From Mycobacterium stomatepiae (lineage in GTDB: Bacteria > Actinomycetota > Actinomycetes > Mycobacteriales > Mycobacteriaceae), in the NCBI RefSeq assembly GCF_010731715.1, contig NZ_AP022587.1, positions 3,410,001-3,474,000 on the forward strand: a DNA stretch of 64,000 nucleotides. Reading direction: 5' to 3'. Below the pieces are notes generated by a model that searched no databases, was not told the DNA's origin, and saw nothing but the letters and a program-made list of their open reading frames with translations. Of this stretch, positions 8,536 to 17,552 are shown in pieces. Positions within the stretch are counted from its first letter, which is position 1. Each line of letters begins with the position of its first letter. Made by a program: the position numbers and the translations under genes.

Positions 8536-9972
8536 TCAGCGCATCGGGCGGAACACCGGCAGAATTCGGTATTTCGCGGTGAAGCTCGCTTCGCGGTACT
8601 CGTCGCCGACCTCGCCGTCGTGCGCGATCACGGTGGGTGCGTCAACGGCCGAGAAGCTGAATTCGGGCACCTGCAGCTCGTGGTAGAGCGGGCTGCGCTG
8701 CAGCCGTCCGAGGGCGAGCGCGCTCAGGATCCTCATCGTGGCGAACCGGCCCCCGGTTTCGAGGATGCGTACGTCGATCAGGCCGTCGTCCATCCGAGTT
8801 CGACGAGACGGGGCAAACCCTTTGGGCAGATACAGCGAATTGCCCAGGAAAAACAGCGATGTCAGCAACGTCTTGTTGTCGTAGCGGATGCGGACGGGTC
8901 GATCGTTGCGCAGCGTGTGCAACATCGCGTAGAAACCGGCCAGCGGCTTGCCGATACGTTTCTCCAGCTTTTCGCGCTGCTGCACGAACGCGGGATAGGC
9001 GCCGATGCTGGCGGTGTTGATCACGATCTGACTTTCGTTGAGGCACACCAGATCAACGCTGGCCACGCTGCCGCGACGGATCGACTGCACCGTCTTGGCC
9101 ACGGTGTCGCACCCGATGTCCTTGGCGAAGTGGTTGAACGTTCCGGCGGGAAAGACCGCGAGCGGCAGGCCCGCGTCGAGCGCCACCCCCGCGGCGGTGG
9201 CGACCGTGCCGTCGCCACCACCCACCGCGAGCACCTCGGCCCGCGACGCGGCGCTGCGCAGCACCTGCTCGGGATCGTCGTCGGGACCGAGTTCCACGAT
9301 CTCGGCCTTGGGCAGCTCGGCTCGCACCTCGTCAACGACCCGGGCGCCGGTGCCGCTGCCCGACGCCGGATTGACCACGAACACCACGCCCGCGCCGTCC
9401 GGCCGTTCCGGCGTCTCGATGCGCAGTGGCTCCGATTGCGGCAGAGCGGTTTCGGCGACGGGTGGCACCAGGCGCCCGCCCAGGACCGCGATCCCGGCGC
9501 CGATGCCCAACCCCGCGACGACATCGCCGGGGTAATGCGCGCCGGTGGCCACTCGCGACAATCCGACCAATCCGGCCAATAGCGCCAGCCCGAAACCCAA
9601 GGGAGGGTTCTCGAGACCCACTCCGACGGCGAACGCGGCGGCGCTGGCCGAGTGTCCCGACGGAAGCGAGTTGGACGTCGGGCGGCGGTGGGCTCTTCTG
9701 ACCACCGGCACCGAATCGTAGAGCGGACGCGGGCGCCGGCGGATTCGTTTGGCGACCTGGTTGGTGAACAGGCTTGTGACACCGAGCGTCACGAGTCCAC
9801 GGGCCGCGCCGCGCTGCGCGGCGGGATTCTTGGTCGCCAACAGCGCGCCGGCAATCACTATCCACAGTTTGGAATGGTCGGCCGCCCGAGTCAGCGGGGG
9901 CATGAGCGTGTCGAGCAGCGGCGTCGGGGTTTCGGCCACCGCGATAAACAACTCGCGGTCGAGGGTGCCCAA
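8536..9972 (-). CDS. PAP2 phosphatase fused to a diacylglycerol-kinase-type lipid kinase
   Basis: A 478-residue fusion. Residues about 10-180 are a membrane PAP2 phosphatase with the three motifs KRIRRRPRP, PSGHS and SRVATGAHYPGDV. Residues about 190-478 are a DAGK catalytic domain with the ATP-binding GGGDGT motif near 250. Fusion of a lipid-phosphate phosphatase with a lipid kinase suggests turnover of phosphatidic acid, diacylglycerol or a related lipid at the membrane. The available start is a TTG; upstream sequence in frame (GIKQITRG) looks homologous but has no start codon before a stop, so the N-terminus is uncertain by about 15 residues. Confidence 0.85.
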   Translation of the reverse strand: MGTLDRELFIAVAETPTPLLDTLMPPLTRAADHSKLWIVIAGALLATKNPAAQRGAARGLVTLGVTSLFTNQVAKRIRRRPRPLYDSVPVVRRAHRRPTSNSLPSGHSASAAAFAVGVGLENPPLGFGLALLAGLVGLSRVATGAHYPGDVVAGLGIGAGIAVLGGRLVPPVAETALPQSEPLRIETPERPDGAGVVFVVNPASGSGTGARVVDEVRAELPKAEIVELGPDDDPEQVLRSAASRAEVLAVGGGDGTVATAAGVALDAGLPLAVFPAGTFNHFAKDIGCDTVAKTVQSIRRGSVASVDLVCLNESQIVINTASIGAYPAFVQQREKLEKRIGKPLAGFYAMLHTLRNDRPVRIRYDNKTLLTSLFFLGNSLYLPKGFAPSRRTRMDDGLIDVRILETGGRFATMRILSALALGRLQRSPLYHELQVPEFSFSAVDAPTVIAHDGEVGDEYREASFTAKYRILPVFRPMR

Positions 9973-10066
9973 ACCCCGGGTGATCTGCTTGATCCCGCGC
10001 GCGTTGCCAGGGCCCCCTGCTCATTCGCTACACCTTAGCGGCGGGACCGATAACAATTGACGGACT

Positions 10067-10858
10067 ATGACCAGGCGAGCGGCGGCGGACTACCACCGGA
10101 AGTGGCTGGTCAACGCCGAGCGCTTGGGCGTGCCGATGGCGGTCACCGCCACGATCGCCGGGCGGCACGGCATCACGCACGAAAGCTTTCGGGTGCTGGA
10201 AGACATGGCGGAGTTCAACGACCCGGACGGCAAGTCGTTTTTCCTCATTCCGCCGGGCACCGCCGGCGACGAGGCACGCGCCGCGACACTGATGACCTAC
10301 ATCCTCAACGCGGGCACCGGTTACGGCGGCCCGACGAAACCGCCGACCGACTTTCCCGAGACGCCGTACACCGCCGATGAGGTGCAGCGGATTGCCGATC
10401 GCCAACAGGCGAACAACTGGAGTTACGACCAGGATGTCGGATTCGTCGACCGCAACGGCGGGCGCCTCGTCACCACCCCGAACGGCATGCTGATGGGCCT
10501 GGGCGGCAACCGGATCCAGCGACTGTTCAGCCAGCAGGGCGGCACCGCGTGGGGTGACATCTTCATGGTCAACGTGCCGGTGGACGCCGACGACTCGCGC
10601 GGCCCCGCGCGGCGGTTGCGCCAGATCGTCGAGTCCGGGCACGCGTGGTACACCGATCGCCAGGGCCGGCCCGTGGAAAGCAATCTCGCGCTCGACCGGG
10701 TGCTGCACCACGAAGAGCTGCATTCTCAGCAGTGGGCCGACAAAGGCCACTCCCGCATGATCACGGCCTACCTCTGGGAGGCATTGCGCGACAGTGTCTT
10801 TGGTAAGACCAATCGGCTCGAGGCGCAGGCCGGCCTGGCCGATGGCGGCTATCGGTAG
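10067..10858 (+). CDS. Conserved actinobacterial protein with an HExxH motif
   Basis: A 263-residue soluble protein without signal peptide or membrane segment. Near residue 216 it carries HHEELHSQQW, which contains an HExxH pattern typical of zinc metallopeptidases, and the preceding segment (ALDRVLHH) could be its helix. The N-terminal two thirds (TGYGGPTKPP, WGDIFMVN) match no family I can name. Similar proteins are known in other mycobacteria only as hypotheticals. It is transcribed alone, divergent from the PAP2/kinase gene with about 95 bases between, and convergent with the GAP-family gene. Peptidase function is inference from the motif. Confidence 0.7.
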   Translation: MTRRAAADYHRKWLVNAERLGVPMAVTATIAGRHGITHESFRVLEDMAEFNDPDGKSFFLIPPGTAGDEARAATLMTYILNAGTGYGGPTKPPTDFPETPYTADEVQRIADRQQANNWSYDQDVGFVDRNGGRLVTTPNGMLMGLGGNRIQRLFSQQGGTAWGDIFMVNVPVDADDSRGPARRLRQIVESGHAWYTDRQGRPVESNLALDRVLHHEELHSQQWADKGHSRMITAYLWEALRDSVFGKTNRLEAQAGLADGGYR

Positions 10859-10870
10859 CTATTGCCTCCG

Positions 10871-11572
10871 CTATAGCGCCTTAATTCCGTTGTGCAGCAC
10901 CATCAAACCGATCAGGACCAGGATGGCCGCCATCAGTGCGGCGTTGTTCTTCTCCATCCAGTCCTTGATCTTTTCCATCGTGTTGTCGAGCCGGTGGCCC
11001 GCGGCCGCGTAGGCCAGGATGGGAATGGCGACCGTCGACGCGGACACGGCGACGAAGACGATTCCGGCCGAGAGTTTGTCGGCGTCGTGCAGGTCGGCGG
11101 TGCCGATGGCCAAACCGGCTGCCAGACACATCAGCAGCACCTCGACCCGGATCACCGTCAGCACCAGTCCGGCGATGGCCGCGCGCCGGGGGCGCATCGT
11201 GGAAAAGGAACGCATCCAGGCCGGCGACTCGGTGTGCCCGTGGCGGGTCACCGACCGGTAAATGCCGAACAGGATCAGCGCGGACCCAAGCACCACCCGC
11301 AGCCAGGACGCCCACGTCGGCGGGGATTTATGCATACCGTCCAGCGCACCGGAGCCCTCGACGAAGAGCACAGTCTGCGCCACCAAGCCGAACAGCCAAC
11401 CCCCGAGGAAGGCCAGCCCGGCCGGCCGCGGGCGCGGCGCGTGCAGGACGAGGACGGCCGAGATGATCGACAGCGGCGAGACGGCGATAACCAGGGCCAG
11501 CGGAATGAGCGTGCTCAACAGCGAGCTCCAGCTTCCTGCCACGGGCAGCAATCCTTTCATCGACATCGTCAC
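10871..11572 (-). CDS. GAP-family (Sap/LysE-like) integral membrane protein
   Basis: About 233 residues with six likely membrane segments and short loops; the first, LIPLALVIAVSPLSI, carries the Pro-Leu-Ser of the family. The pattern (helices 1-3, a basic cytoplasmic loop around RSFSTMRPRR, helices 4-6) fits the actinobacterial GAP proteins, named for a role in moving glycopeptidolipids to the surface of M. smegmatis. Here a lipid or small-molecule export role is inferred from family only. Several in-frame starts (GTG 11572, nearby ATGs) are possible. It lies divergent from guanine deaminase. Confidence 0.75.
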   Translation of the reverse strand: MTMSMKGLLPVAGSWSSLLSTLIPLALVIAVSPLSIISAVLVLHAPRPRPAGLAFLGGWLFGLVAQTVLFVEGSGALDGMHKSPPTWASWLRVVLGSALILFGIYRSVTRHGHTESPAWMRSFSTMRPRRAAIAGLVLTVIRVEVLLMCLAAGLAIGTADLHDADKLSAGIVFVAVSASTVAIPILAYAAAGHRLDNTMEKIKDWMEKNNAALMAAILVLIGLMVLHNGIKAL

Positions 11573-11675
11573 CGTGCCACCGAACAGCCGTGCTCACTGT
11601 CGGGCCGTCGCCGAGCACCGCTAGGTGGTTGTATGTGATTGCAGCGCGACGGGGAAAACACTAGGGGAAGATGAC

Positions 11676-13070
11676 GTGGCTCGGATTCACCTTGGGCACA
11701 TTTTTCACCTTGCCGGCTCTCCGCTGGTGTCCGAAGCCGTCCATGCCTTGGTGTCCATCCCCGAAGGCGCATTAGTCGTCGAGGACGACGGCAAGATCGC
11801 GTTCTGCGGTGACCGCGCCGGCGTCCCCCTGAAGTACCGGGCCACCCCCGTGACGGATCACCGACCCGGGTTTCTGCTTCCGGGCTTCGTCGATACCCAT
11901 GTTCATTTCCCGCAGACCTTCGCGGGCGACTCGTACAACGGTGGGCAGCTGCTGGAGTGGCTGAACCACTGCATCTATCCCGCGGAGGCCCGCTTCGCCG
12001 ATCGCAACTTCGCGCGCCGGGCGGCCGTCGAGTTCTGCGATCGGCGCATCGCGAGCGGAACCACGGCCGCCATGGTGTTCGGGTCGCCCTTTCCCGACGC
12101 GCAGGACACGTTGTTCGCCGAGACGGCACGCCGTGGGCTGCGGATCGTCAGCGGCCGCGGCATCCAGACCGTCGGACCGCAGGCCGCCAAGCCTTTGATG
12201 ACATCGGAAGACGACGCGATCCGGCTGGCCCGTGAAGAGATCAACAAGTGGCACGCCGCCGACACCGGCAACGTGAAGACCGCCCGGCTGCACGTGGCGC
12301 TGGTACCGCGATTCGCGATCGCGGTGACCGCGCAAACCCTGAAAAGGCTTGGCGAACTGTATGATTCGGTGCGAGATCGTGGCGTGTACTTCCACACGCA
12401 CCTCAACGAGAACGATCGCCCGGACACCGGCGAAGTCGACCAGACCAAGCAGATCTATCAGGTCGACTCGTACCTGGACACCTACGACGGTAAGTTCCTG
12501 CCCGGCTCGAAGATCGGCGGGCCGAGCATGCTCGGGCGGCGCAGCGTGATGGCGCACGCGGTGCACTGCCAGGACGCCGAACTGCAGCGGATGTCGGAGA
12601 CGGGCACGTCGATCGCGCACTGCCCGGTGTCGCAACAGTTCCTCGGGTCCGGCACCATGCCGTGGCTCCGCACGGTCGCCTCCGGGGTAAACATCGCTGC
12701 CGGAACGGATTTCGGCGGCGGCGACGAATGGCCGATTCCGCAGGTGCTCGCGACGGCCTTCAAGGTGCACATCTCCGAACCTGGCGACGCAGGCGTGTCG
12801 ATGCACCCGGCCGAGATGCTCTTCATCGGAACGCTCGGGGGCGCGCGCGCCCTCGACATGGAGGACCGGTTCGGCAACTTCGCCGTCGGCAAGGAGGCCG
12901 ACTTCGTCGTCATCGACCCGAACCGCACTCCGGCACTCAAGGCCGTGATCACCGACGGCGTGCGATCCGATGACCCGGCGATGGCCCGCGACCAGACGCT
13001 GTTCGCCTTGCTGATGCGAGCGCGTGAGACGTCCATCGCCGGCACCTACGTGCAGGGCCGAAAGCTATAA
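11676..13070 (+). CDS. guaD: Guanine deaminase
   Basis: A 464-residue amidohydrolase that converts guanine to xanthine plus ammonia in purine salvage. Visible metal-site motifs are THVHFPQ near residue 72 (first two His), THLNEN near 245 (third), HAVHC near 290 and the Asp in AGTDFGGG near 345. The pattern ALFxGTLGGARAL-like with KEADFVVID at the C-terminus is typical of guanine deaminases. GTG at 11676 is chosen as start because AGGGGAAG lies at the right distance; a longer frame from 11625 begins with non-family sequence. It is cytoplasmic and monocistronic. Confidence 0.88.
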   Translation: MARIHLGHIFHLAGSPLVSEAVHALVSIPEGALVVEDDGKIAFCGDRAGVPLKYRATPVTDHRPGFLLPGFVDTHVHFPQTFAGDSYNGGQLLEWLNHCIYPAEARFADRNFARRAAVEFCDRRIASGTTAAMVFGSPFPDAQDTLFAETARRGLRIVSGRGIQTVGPQAAKPLMTSEDDAIRLAREEINKWHAADTGNVKTARLHVALVPRFAIAVTAQTLKRLGELYDSVRDRGVYFHTHLNENDRPDTGEVDQTKQIYQVDSYLDTYDGKFLPGSKIGGPSMLGRRSVMAHAVHCQDAELQRMSETGTSIAHCPVSQQFLGSGTMPWLRTVASGVNIAAGTDFGGGDEWPIPQVLATAFKVHISEPGDAGVSMHPAEMLFIGTLGGARALDMEDRFGNFAVGKEADFVVIDPNRTPALKAVITDGVRSDDPAMARDQTLFALLMRARETSIAGTYVQGRKL

Positions 13071-13082
13071 CCCTCACCGGGC

Positions 13083-13388
13083 CTAGCCCTTCCGGCGCAA
13101 CGTCCAGGCCGGTATCCAGTGCGTCACGGTTTTCTGCTTGGACCCGTACACGATTGGATAGGTCACCAGCCCCCACCAGTCGCCCTGCTCGCACAGGCCC
13201 CAGCAGCTCAGCCACCCCTCGACGACCTTGTGCAACTGCAGCCCGTTGGGCTGATATCGGCCGGAGCGATGCGGCTCGCGCGGAAAGAGCACCGTCAGAT
13301 CGATCAGCACCGCGATCGGCGGACGCACCACCCGGAACGGGTCGCGAAGCGGCTGCCCGTTGTACCCGATCGACGCCAACGGCCTCAT
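13083..13388 (-). CDS. Small conserved hypothetical protein
   Basis: About 101 residues from MRPLASIGYN. It is rich in Trp and Arg (GWLSCWGLCEQGDWWG), has two closely spaced cysteines and no signal or membrane segment; the hydrophobic run PPIAVLIDLTVLF is short. I do not recognise the family. It is convergent with guanine deaminase (12 bases between stops) and divergent from the small exported protein at 13508. The start could also be 48 bases further upstream in the same frame. Confidence 0.5.
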   Translation of the reverse strand: MRPLASIGYNGQPLRDPFRVVRPPIAVLIDLTVLFPREPHRSGRYQPNGLQLHKVVEGWLSCWGLCEQGDWWGLVTYPIVYGSKQKTVTHWIPAWTLRRKG

Positions 13389-13507
13389 TGTTCGATCATA
13401 CGTTCGAATTGCGAAGGTCTGGTTGCGTCCAGTCAATTACCCTCGGCTGCCCCAGCAAATCGATATAGTTCGCCTCGCAAGGGATCATTACGACAGGGGG
13501 GATCCGC

Positions 13508-13735
13508 ATGAAGACGGTTATCGCTGCCGGCTTACTGGCGTTTGGCGGGCTGATGACGACCGCGGTGGGCGTGGCCAACGCCGACGAAGTTCAGGTCGAG
13601 GTTTCCTACTCAACGCTGGCCGCATGCGAAGTCGACGGCCCACACGTCGAGATCACCACGAACAACCACCTGTACACCCACTGGGACTGCCGCCAGCACG
13701 CCGACGGTCTTTACTACCTGTACCTGACCAACTAG
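13508..13735 (+). CDS. Small exported two-cysteine protein
   Basis: A 75-residue preprotein: signal peptide over residues 1-25 (cleavage after VANA) and a mature part of about 50 residues with two cysteines (ACEVDG and WDCRQH) that can form one disulfide, and several Tyr and His. GGGGGATC just upstream gives a strong ribosome binding site. Such tiny secreted proteins are common in mycobacteria and uncharacterised. It lies 48 bases before the glycosyltransferase gene on the same strand, so they could share a transcript. Confidence 0.7.
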   Translation: MKTVIAAGLLAFGGLMTTAVGVANADEVQVEVSYSTLAACEVDGPHVEITTNNHLYTHWDCRQHADGLYYLYLTN

Positions 13736-13783
13736 CGGGAGCGCCCGGGGAGAGTCCGGGTTTGCTTCTGGCACCATAACGGT

Positions 13784-15286
13784 GTGTCAGGGCGTCGCGT
13801 GCTGGACCCGCTGATCGTCGGAGTACTGGCCACCGTGGTAAGTCTGGCCGGCGCCGGCCGCCCCTCCTTCTGGTACGACGAGGCCGCGACCATTTCGGCC
13901 GCCTACAGTCGATCCCTGAGCCAGCTGTGGCAGATGCTCAGCAACGTCGACGCCGTCCATGGCCTGTACTACCTGCTGATGCACGGCTGGTTCCAGCTCG
14001 TCGCGCCGACCGAGTTCTGGTCCCGCGCGCCCAGCGGTCTGGCGGTCGGGGCCGCCGCCGCCGGAATCGTGTTGCTGGGCAACCAGTTCTCCTCCCGCGC
14101 CGTGGCGCTGGCCGCCGGGGCCATCTGTGCGGTGTTGCCGCGTTCGACGTGGGCGGGCATCGAAGCTCGTCCCTATGCCATGTCAATGATGGCCGCCGTA
14201 TGGCTGACCGTCCTGTTCGTCTACGCGACGCGTCGCAACAAGGCCTGGGTTTGGGCGGCTTACGGTGTTGCTCAAGCGGTTTCGATCGTGCTCGATGTCT
14301 ACCTCGTGTTGCTGTTGCTGGTGCACTTCGCGTTTGTCTGCGCCTTCCTGCGGGGGCGAACGGTGCTGACGGGCTTTGTCGTGACGTCGGCTCTAGCGAG
14401 TTGTGCCGTCGCGCCGTTCCTGTTCGTGGCCGCGGGTCAGGTGCATCAGATCAGTTGGGTCGCGCCGATCGGGCACCGAACGATCGAGGACGTGACGGTT
14501 CAGCAGTACTTCGAGCGGAGCCCACCTTTCGCGGTGCTCTCCGCGCTGGTGATCGCGGCGGCCATTGCCGTGTGGCGCTGGACATCGGTGAAACTCGTTG
14601 CGGCAGATCGGCAATTGCTGACCCTGGCGGCAGCCTGGCTGCTGATACCGACCGCCCTGATCGTGGCCTGGTCGGCGTGGCTGCACCCGATCTACACACC
14701 ACGCTATCTGTGCTTCACCGCGCCCGCGATCGCACTGATCCTGGGCGTCTGCATCGGCGCGCTGGCGGCCAAGCCATGGGTGGCACCGGTGATCGTCGTC
14801 GCATTTGCCGTCGCCGCCGCACCGAATTACCTATGGGTGCAACATGACCCGTATGCCAAGTACGGAATGGACTACAGCCAGGTGGCGGATCTGATCACCG
14901 CCCAGGCGGCGCCGGGTGATTGCCTGCTGATTAACGACACCGTGACGTTTATGCCCGCACCGATGCGACCCCTGATGGCGGCGCGCCCCGATGCCTACCG
15001 GAAGCTGATCGATCTCACCCTCTGGCAACGGGCAACTGAGCGTCGGGATGTCTTCGACACCAACCTGATTCCTGAGGTCGTCGCTCAACCGCTGGGCCAT
15101 TGTGGGGTCGTGTGGATCATCACCCAGGCCGACGAGTCGATGCCCGCCCACGAGCAGGGTTCGGCGATTCCGCCCGGGCCCCGCTACGGCGCGACACCGG
15201 CCTTCGCGGTCCCGCACGACCTGGGGTTCCGGCTGGTCGAACGCTGGCAGTTCAACCTCGTCCAGGTGATCAAAGCGCAGCGATAG
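13784..15286 (+). CDS. GT-C type polyprenyl-phosphate-dependent glycosyltransferase
   Basis: A 500-residue integral membrane protein with about 9-11 membrane helices between residues 8 and 350, followed by a soluble C-terminal domain. After the first helix lies FWYDEA near residue 31, the Asp-Glu of the GT-C superfamily active site. In mycobacteria such enzymes (PimE, the mannan and arabinan transferases) take mannose or arabinose from polyprenyl phosphate and act on the outer face of the membrane. The acceptor here cannot be told. Start is GTG at 13784. Its TAG directly abuts the TAG of the convergent GH16 gene, with no spacer. Confidence 0.8.
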   Translation: MSGRRVLDPLIVGVLATVVSLAGAGRPSFWYDEAATISAAYSRSLSQLWQMLSNVDAVHGLYYLLMHGWFQLVAPTEFWSRAPSGLAVGAAAAGIVLLGNQFSSRAVALAAGAICAVLPRSTWAGIEARPYAMSMMAAVWLTVLFVYATRRNKAWVWAAYGVAQAVSIVLDVYLVLLLLVHFAFVCAFLRGRTVLTGFVVTSALASCAVAPFLFVAAGQVHQISWVAPIGHRTIEDVTVQQYFERSPPFAVLSALVIAAAIAVWRWTSVKLVAADRQLLTLAAAWLLIPTALIVAWSAWLHPIYTPRYLCFTAPAIALILGVCIGALAAKPWVAPVIVVAFAVAAAPNYLWVQHDPYAKYGMDYSQVADLITAQAAPGDCLLINDTVTFMPAPMRPLMAARPDAYRKLIDLTLWQRATERRDVFDTNLIPEVVAQPLGHCGVVWIITQADESMPAHEQGSAIPPGPRYGATPAFAVPHDLGFRLVERWQFNLVQVIKAQR

Positions 15287-16123
15287 CTACCAGATACGGA
15301 TGTAGTCGACCAGCATGGAGGCCGGGAAGACACCCGCGGCAGGATCGCCCGCGCCCACGCCGCCGACCGCCAGCGTGAACATCGGCGTCATCCAGTAGCC
15401 GGGAATGTTGAACGGCCAGCGGAAATCGTCGGGAGCACCGCCGGCGACGTGAATGGGTTTGTTGGGAACCTTGAAGTACTCGGCGCCGTCGCGCGAGAAT
15501 TCGAATCCCTCCTCGCCCCAATGCATCCGCCAGGTGTGCCAGTTGCCGTCGACCAATCCGGGAATCGATTTGCCTTCCCAGGTCTTGCCGTTGGACGCCG
15601 CGTGCACCGTGGTACCCGGAGCCCATTGGCCATTGCCGTACCACTCGAAAATGTCGACCTCGCCGTCCGGCAGCGGGTCCTCGTTGACTCCCCAGAAGGA
15701 CGGCCACAGGCCGGGGGTCAGGCAGTCGAGCTTGATCTTCGCTTCCCAAGTCTGGTTGATCATGCTGCGGAAATTGCCGCGCAGCTTGCCGCTGTAATAG
15801 GTGTTGCTAAAAAAATCGTGGGTGGCGCACAGGACGAGGTTGGAGTGCCCATCCTGGAACACGTTTTGGCGGTCGTCGCGGTAGATCCCCTCGACGGGTG
15901 GGAAGACGTCGTCCTGCCAGGTCTGGATCGTCCACTTGCCCGGATCGGGAGGAGATCCCGCAGGCCCGTCGAACTCGTCGGCAAAGATGTACGGCCCACC
16001 GGGGCCGGCCGCCGGCGGTGCCTGCGGCGCCGACGGACGCGCCGCCGCTTCCGGGAGCGGCATTGACGCCGCCGCTGCCAGCATGCCGAGCCCAGTCGTC
16101 AACAACATGCTGCGACGATCCAT
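15287..16123 (-). CDS. GH16 beta-1,3-glucanase-like secreted protein (Rv0315-like), copy 1
   Basis: A 278-residue exported glycoside hydrolase family 16 protein. The N-terminus MDRRSMLLTTGLG has a twin-arginine and hydrophobic core, compatible with Tat export. The catalytic signature is EVDIFEW near residue 156, with both acids present. Trp- and Asn-rich strands (QTWEAKIKL, GNWHTWRMHW) fit the beta-jelly-roll. Rv0315 is annotated as a beta-1,3-glucanase precursor; whether these act on host, fungal or own glycans is unknown. The reading frame extends far upstream to 16603, but that part is shadow of the second copy. Confidence 0.85.
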   Translation of the reverse strand: MDRRSMLLTTGLGMLAAAASMPLPEAAARPSAPQAPPAAGPGGPYIFADEFDGPAGSPPDPGKWTIQTWQDDVFPPVEGIYRDDRQNVFQDGHSNLVLCATHDFFSNTYYSGKLRGNFRSMINQTWEAKIKLDCLTPGLWPSFWGVNEDPLPDGEVDIFEWYGNGQWAPGTTVHAASNGKTWEGKSIPGLVDGNWHTWRMHWGEEGFEFSRDGAEYFKVPNKPIHVAGGAPDDFRWPFNIPGYWMTPMFTLAVGGVGAGDPAAGVFPASMLVDYIRIW

Positions 16124-16245
16124 ATGCACGTACCACCCATCGCTAATGGCCGGAGTTCCGACTCGGCACGATCCCCCTCGGCCAACTCCCGCAAACGGTG
16201 TTATACAACCATGCGCGCCGACGGCGTGCATCCCGCACCCGGGGC

Positions 16246-17064
16246 TCAGAAGACGCGCACCCAGTCGACCAGCATCTCTGCCGGATAGGCGCCCGACGCG
16301 GGGTCGCCGCCGCCCGAACCACCGACCGCGAGGTTGAGCATCGGAAACAGCGTGTAGCCGACGTCGTTGAACGGCCACATCCGGATCGGATCGTGGACAT
16401 CCTGGATGCCGGTCGCCGGAACGGTGAAGTAGGGTTCGGCGCCCTCGGCGAAGTCCTCCCAGAAGTACATGCCATCCGGATTCCAAGTCACGCGCCAGGT
16501 GTGCCACCCGCCATCGACCGCGATCGGGTGGGTCTCGAATGCCGTGCCGTCCGGGTTCGCGTGCACGGTGGTACCCGAGGGCCACTCCCCGTTGCCGTAC
16601 CACTCCATCAGGTCGACTTCGCCACTGCGACCGGGATCGTCATTGGACAACCACCAGGCGGGCCAGCAGCCGCCAGTCAGGCAGTTGAGTTTGACGCGCG
16701 CTTCCCAGGTGGTCCCGATGCCACCCCGCCAGGTGCCGCTGACCAGGCCGCCGAAGTAGTTGCCGCCGTCCCGGGTGGCGCGCAGCACGAGGTTGGATTT
16801 GCCGTCGACGAACACGTTCTGCCGGCTGTCGCGGTACTGCCCCCAAAACTGGGGCCGGTCGAATCCGGTCGGGTTGTGGATCGGTGTACGTTGGCTCGCC
16901 ACAACCCATTTCGACGAATCGGGCGCCGAACCGGCCGGACCATCGAACTCGTCGTGAAACAGGTAAGACCCCGCCCGCGCCGGCGCGGCTCCGGCCTTGG
17001 CGGCGGGGACCGTCGCGGCCAGGGCACCGAATCCGGCCAGCATCATCATCCGGCGACGATCCAT
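16246..17064 (-). CDS. GH16 beta-1,3-glucanase-like secreted protein (Rv0315-like), copy 2
   Basis: A 272-residue paralogue of the gene 120 bases downstream: same Tat-like start MDRRRMMMLAGFG, same order of blocks (SYLFHDEFDGPAG, SRQNVF, TTWEARVKLNC, VDWVRVF at the end) and the catalytic EVDLMEW near residue 148. The differences are spread along the whole protein, so the duplication is old rather than recent. In M. tuberculosis I know of one such gene in this neighbourhood, next to Rv0316. Both copies are on the same strand and could be one operon. The start at MDRRR is preferred over MPGM three codons upstream. Confidence 0.85.
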   Translation of the reverse strand: MDRRRMMMLAGFGALAATVPAAKAGAAPARAGSYLFHDEFDGPAGSAPDSSKWVVASQRTPIHNPTGFDRPQFWGQYRDSRQNVFVDGKSNLVLRATRDGGNYFGGLVSGTWRGGIGTTWEARVKLNCLTGGCWPAWWLSNDDPGRSGEVDLMEWYGNGEWPSGTTVHANPDGTAFETHPIAVDGGWHTWRVTWNPDGMYFWEDFAEGAEPYFTVPATGIQDVHDPIRMWPFNDVGYTLFPMLNLAVGGSGGGDPASGAYPAEMLVDWVRVF

Positions 17065-17091
17065 ACCTGGCATTCGCAGAGCGCTTTCGGT

Positions 17092-17508
17092 TCAAGGGGT
17101 GCCCGCAGCATAGAGCAGTTCTTTGAGCTGACTTTGCTGCTCGGCGGCGAGCCGGGTCAGAATTCGCTGTTCGGCCACCACCGCGGCCTCGGCGCGCTTC
17201 AGTAGAGCTTTGCCGCGCGGGGTCAGCCGGGCCGGCAGCGCACGACCCGACGGTGCCGACGCGGCACGACTGCAGGCGCCGCGGTTTTCGAGGGCATGCA
17301 GCACCTGGTTGGCCGCCTGCGCGGACACGTTGGTGCCGCGAGCCAACTCCGCACTCGTGAGTCCGGGGTGGTTGGCCAAGATCCGCAGGCACACGAATTC
17401 GGGCAGGCCGAGTCCCAGCGGCTTCAGCTCCGCGGCGACCTGGGGCCGCAACGACGCCATCACTCGGTACAACAGGAAACCCAAAGGCTCGTCATGGGAA
17501 GCACTCAT
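17092..17508 (-). CDS. MarR-family transcriptional regulator
   Basis: A 138-residue winged-helix regulator: helical dimerisation ends around FLLYRVMASLRPQV and QQSQLKELLY, and a DNA-recognition part at LTSAELARGTNVSAQAANQVLHALE. The usual DxRxxR wing is altered (ASAPSGRALPARLTPRGKA), with RLTPRGKALL being the conserved strand after the wing. Start is ATG 17508. It is divergent from the Gly-rich protein gene across 117 bases carrying inverted repeats, so it probably controls itself and that gene. The ligand is unknown. The reading frame continues upstream but there it is antisense to the neighbour. Confidence 0.85.
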   Translation of the reverse strand: MSASHDEPLGFLLYRVMASLRPQVAAELKPLGLGLPEFVCLRILANHPGLTSAELARGTNVSAQAANQVLHALENRGACSRAASAPSGRALPARLTPRGKALLKRAEAAVVAEQRILTRLAAEQQSQLKELLYAAGTP

Positions 17509-17552
17509 GTTCACATGCTGGCATGCGCCACAACGTTCATCGGACGCAACCA

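Noticed and set aside
15400..16603. N-terminal extension of the first GH16 gene to 16603
   Set aside because: The extra 160 codons run out of frame through the second GH16 copy and are not secretory; the Tat-like start at 16123 is clear.
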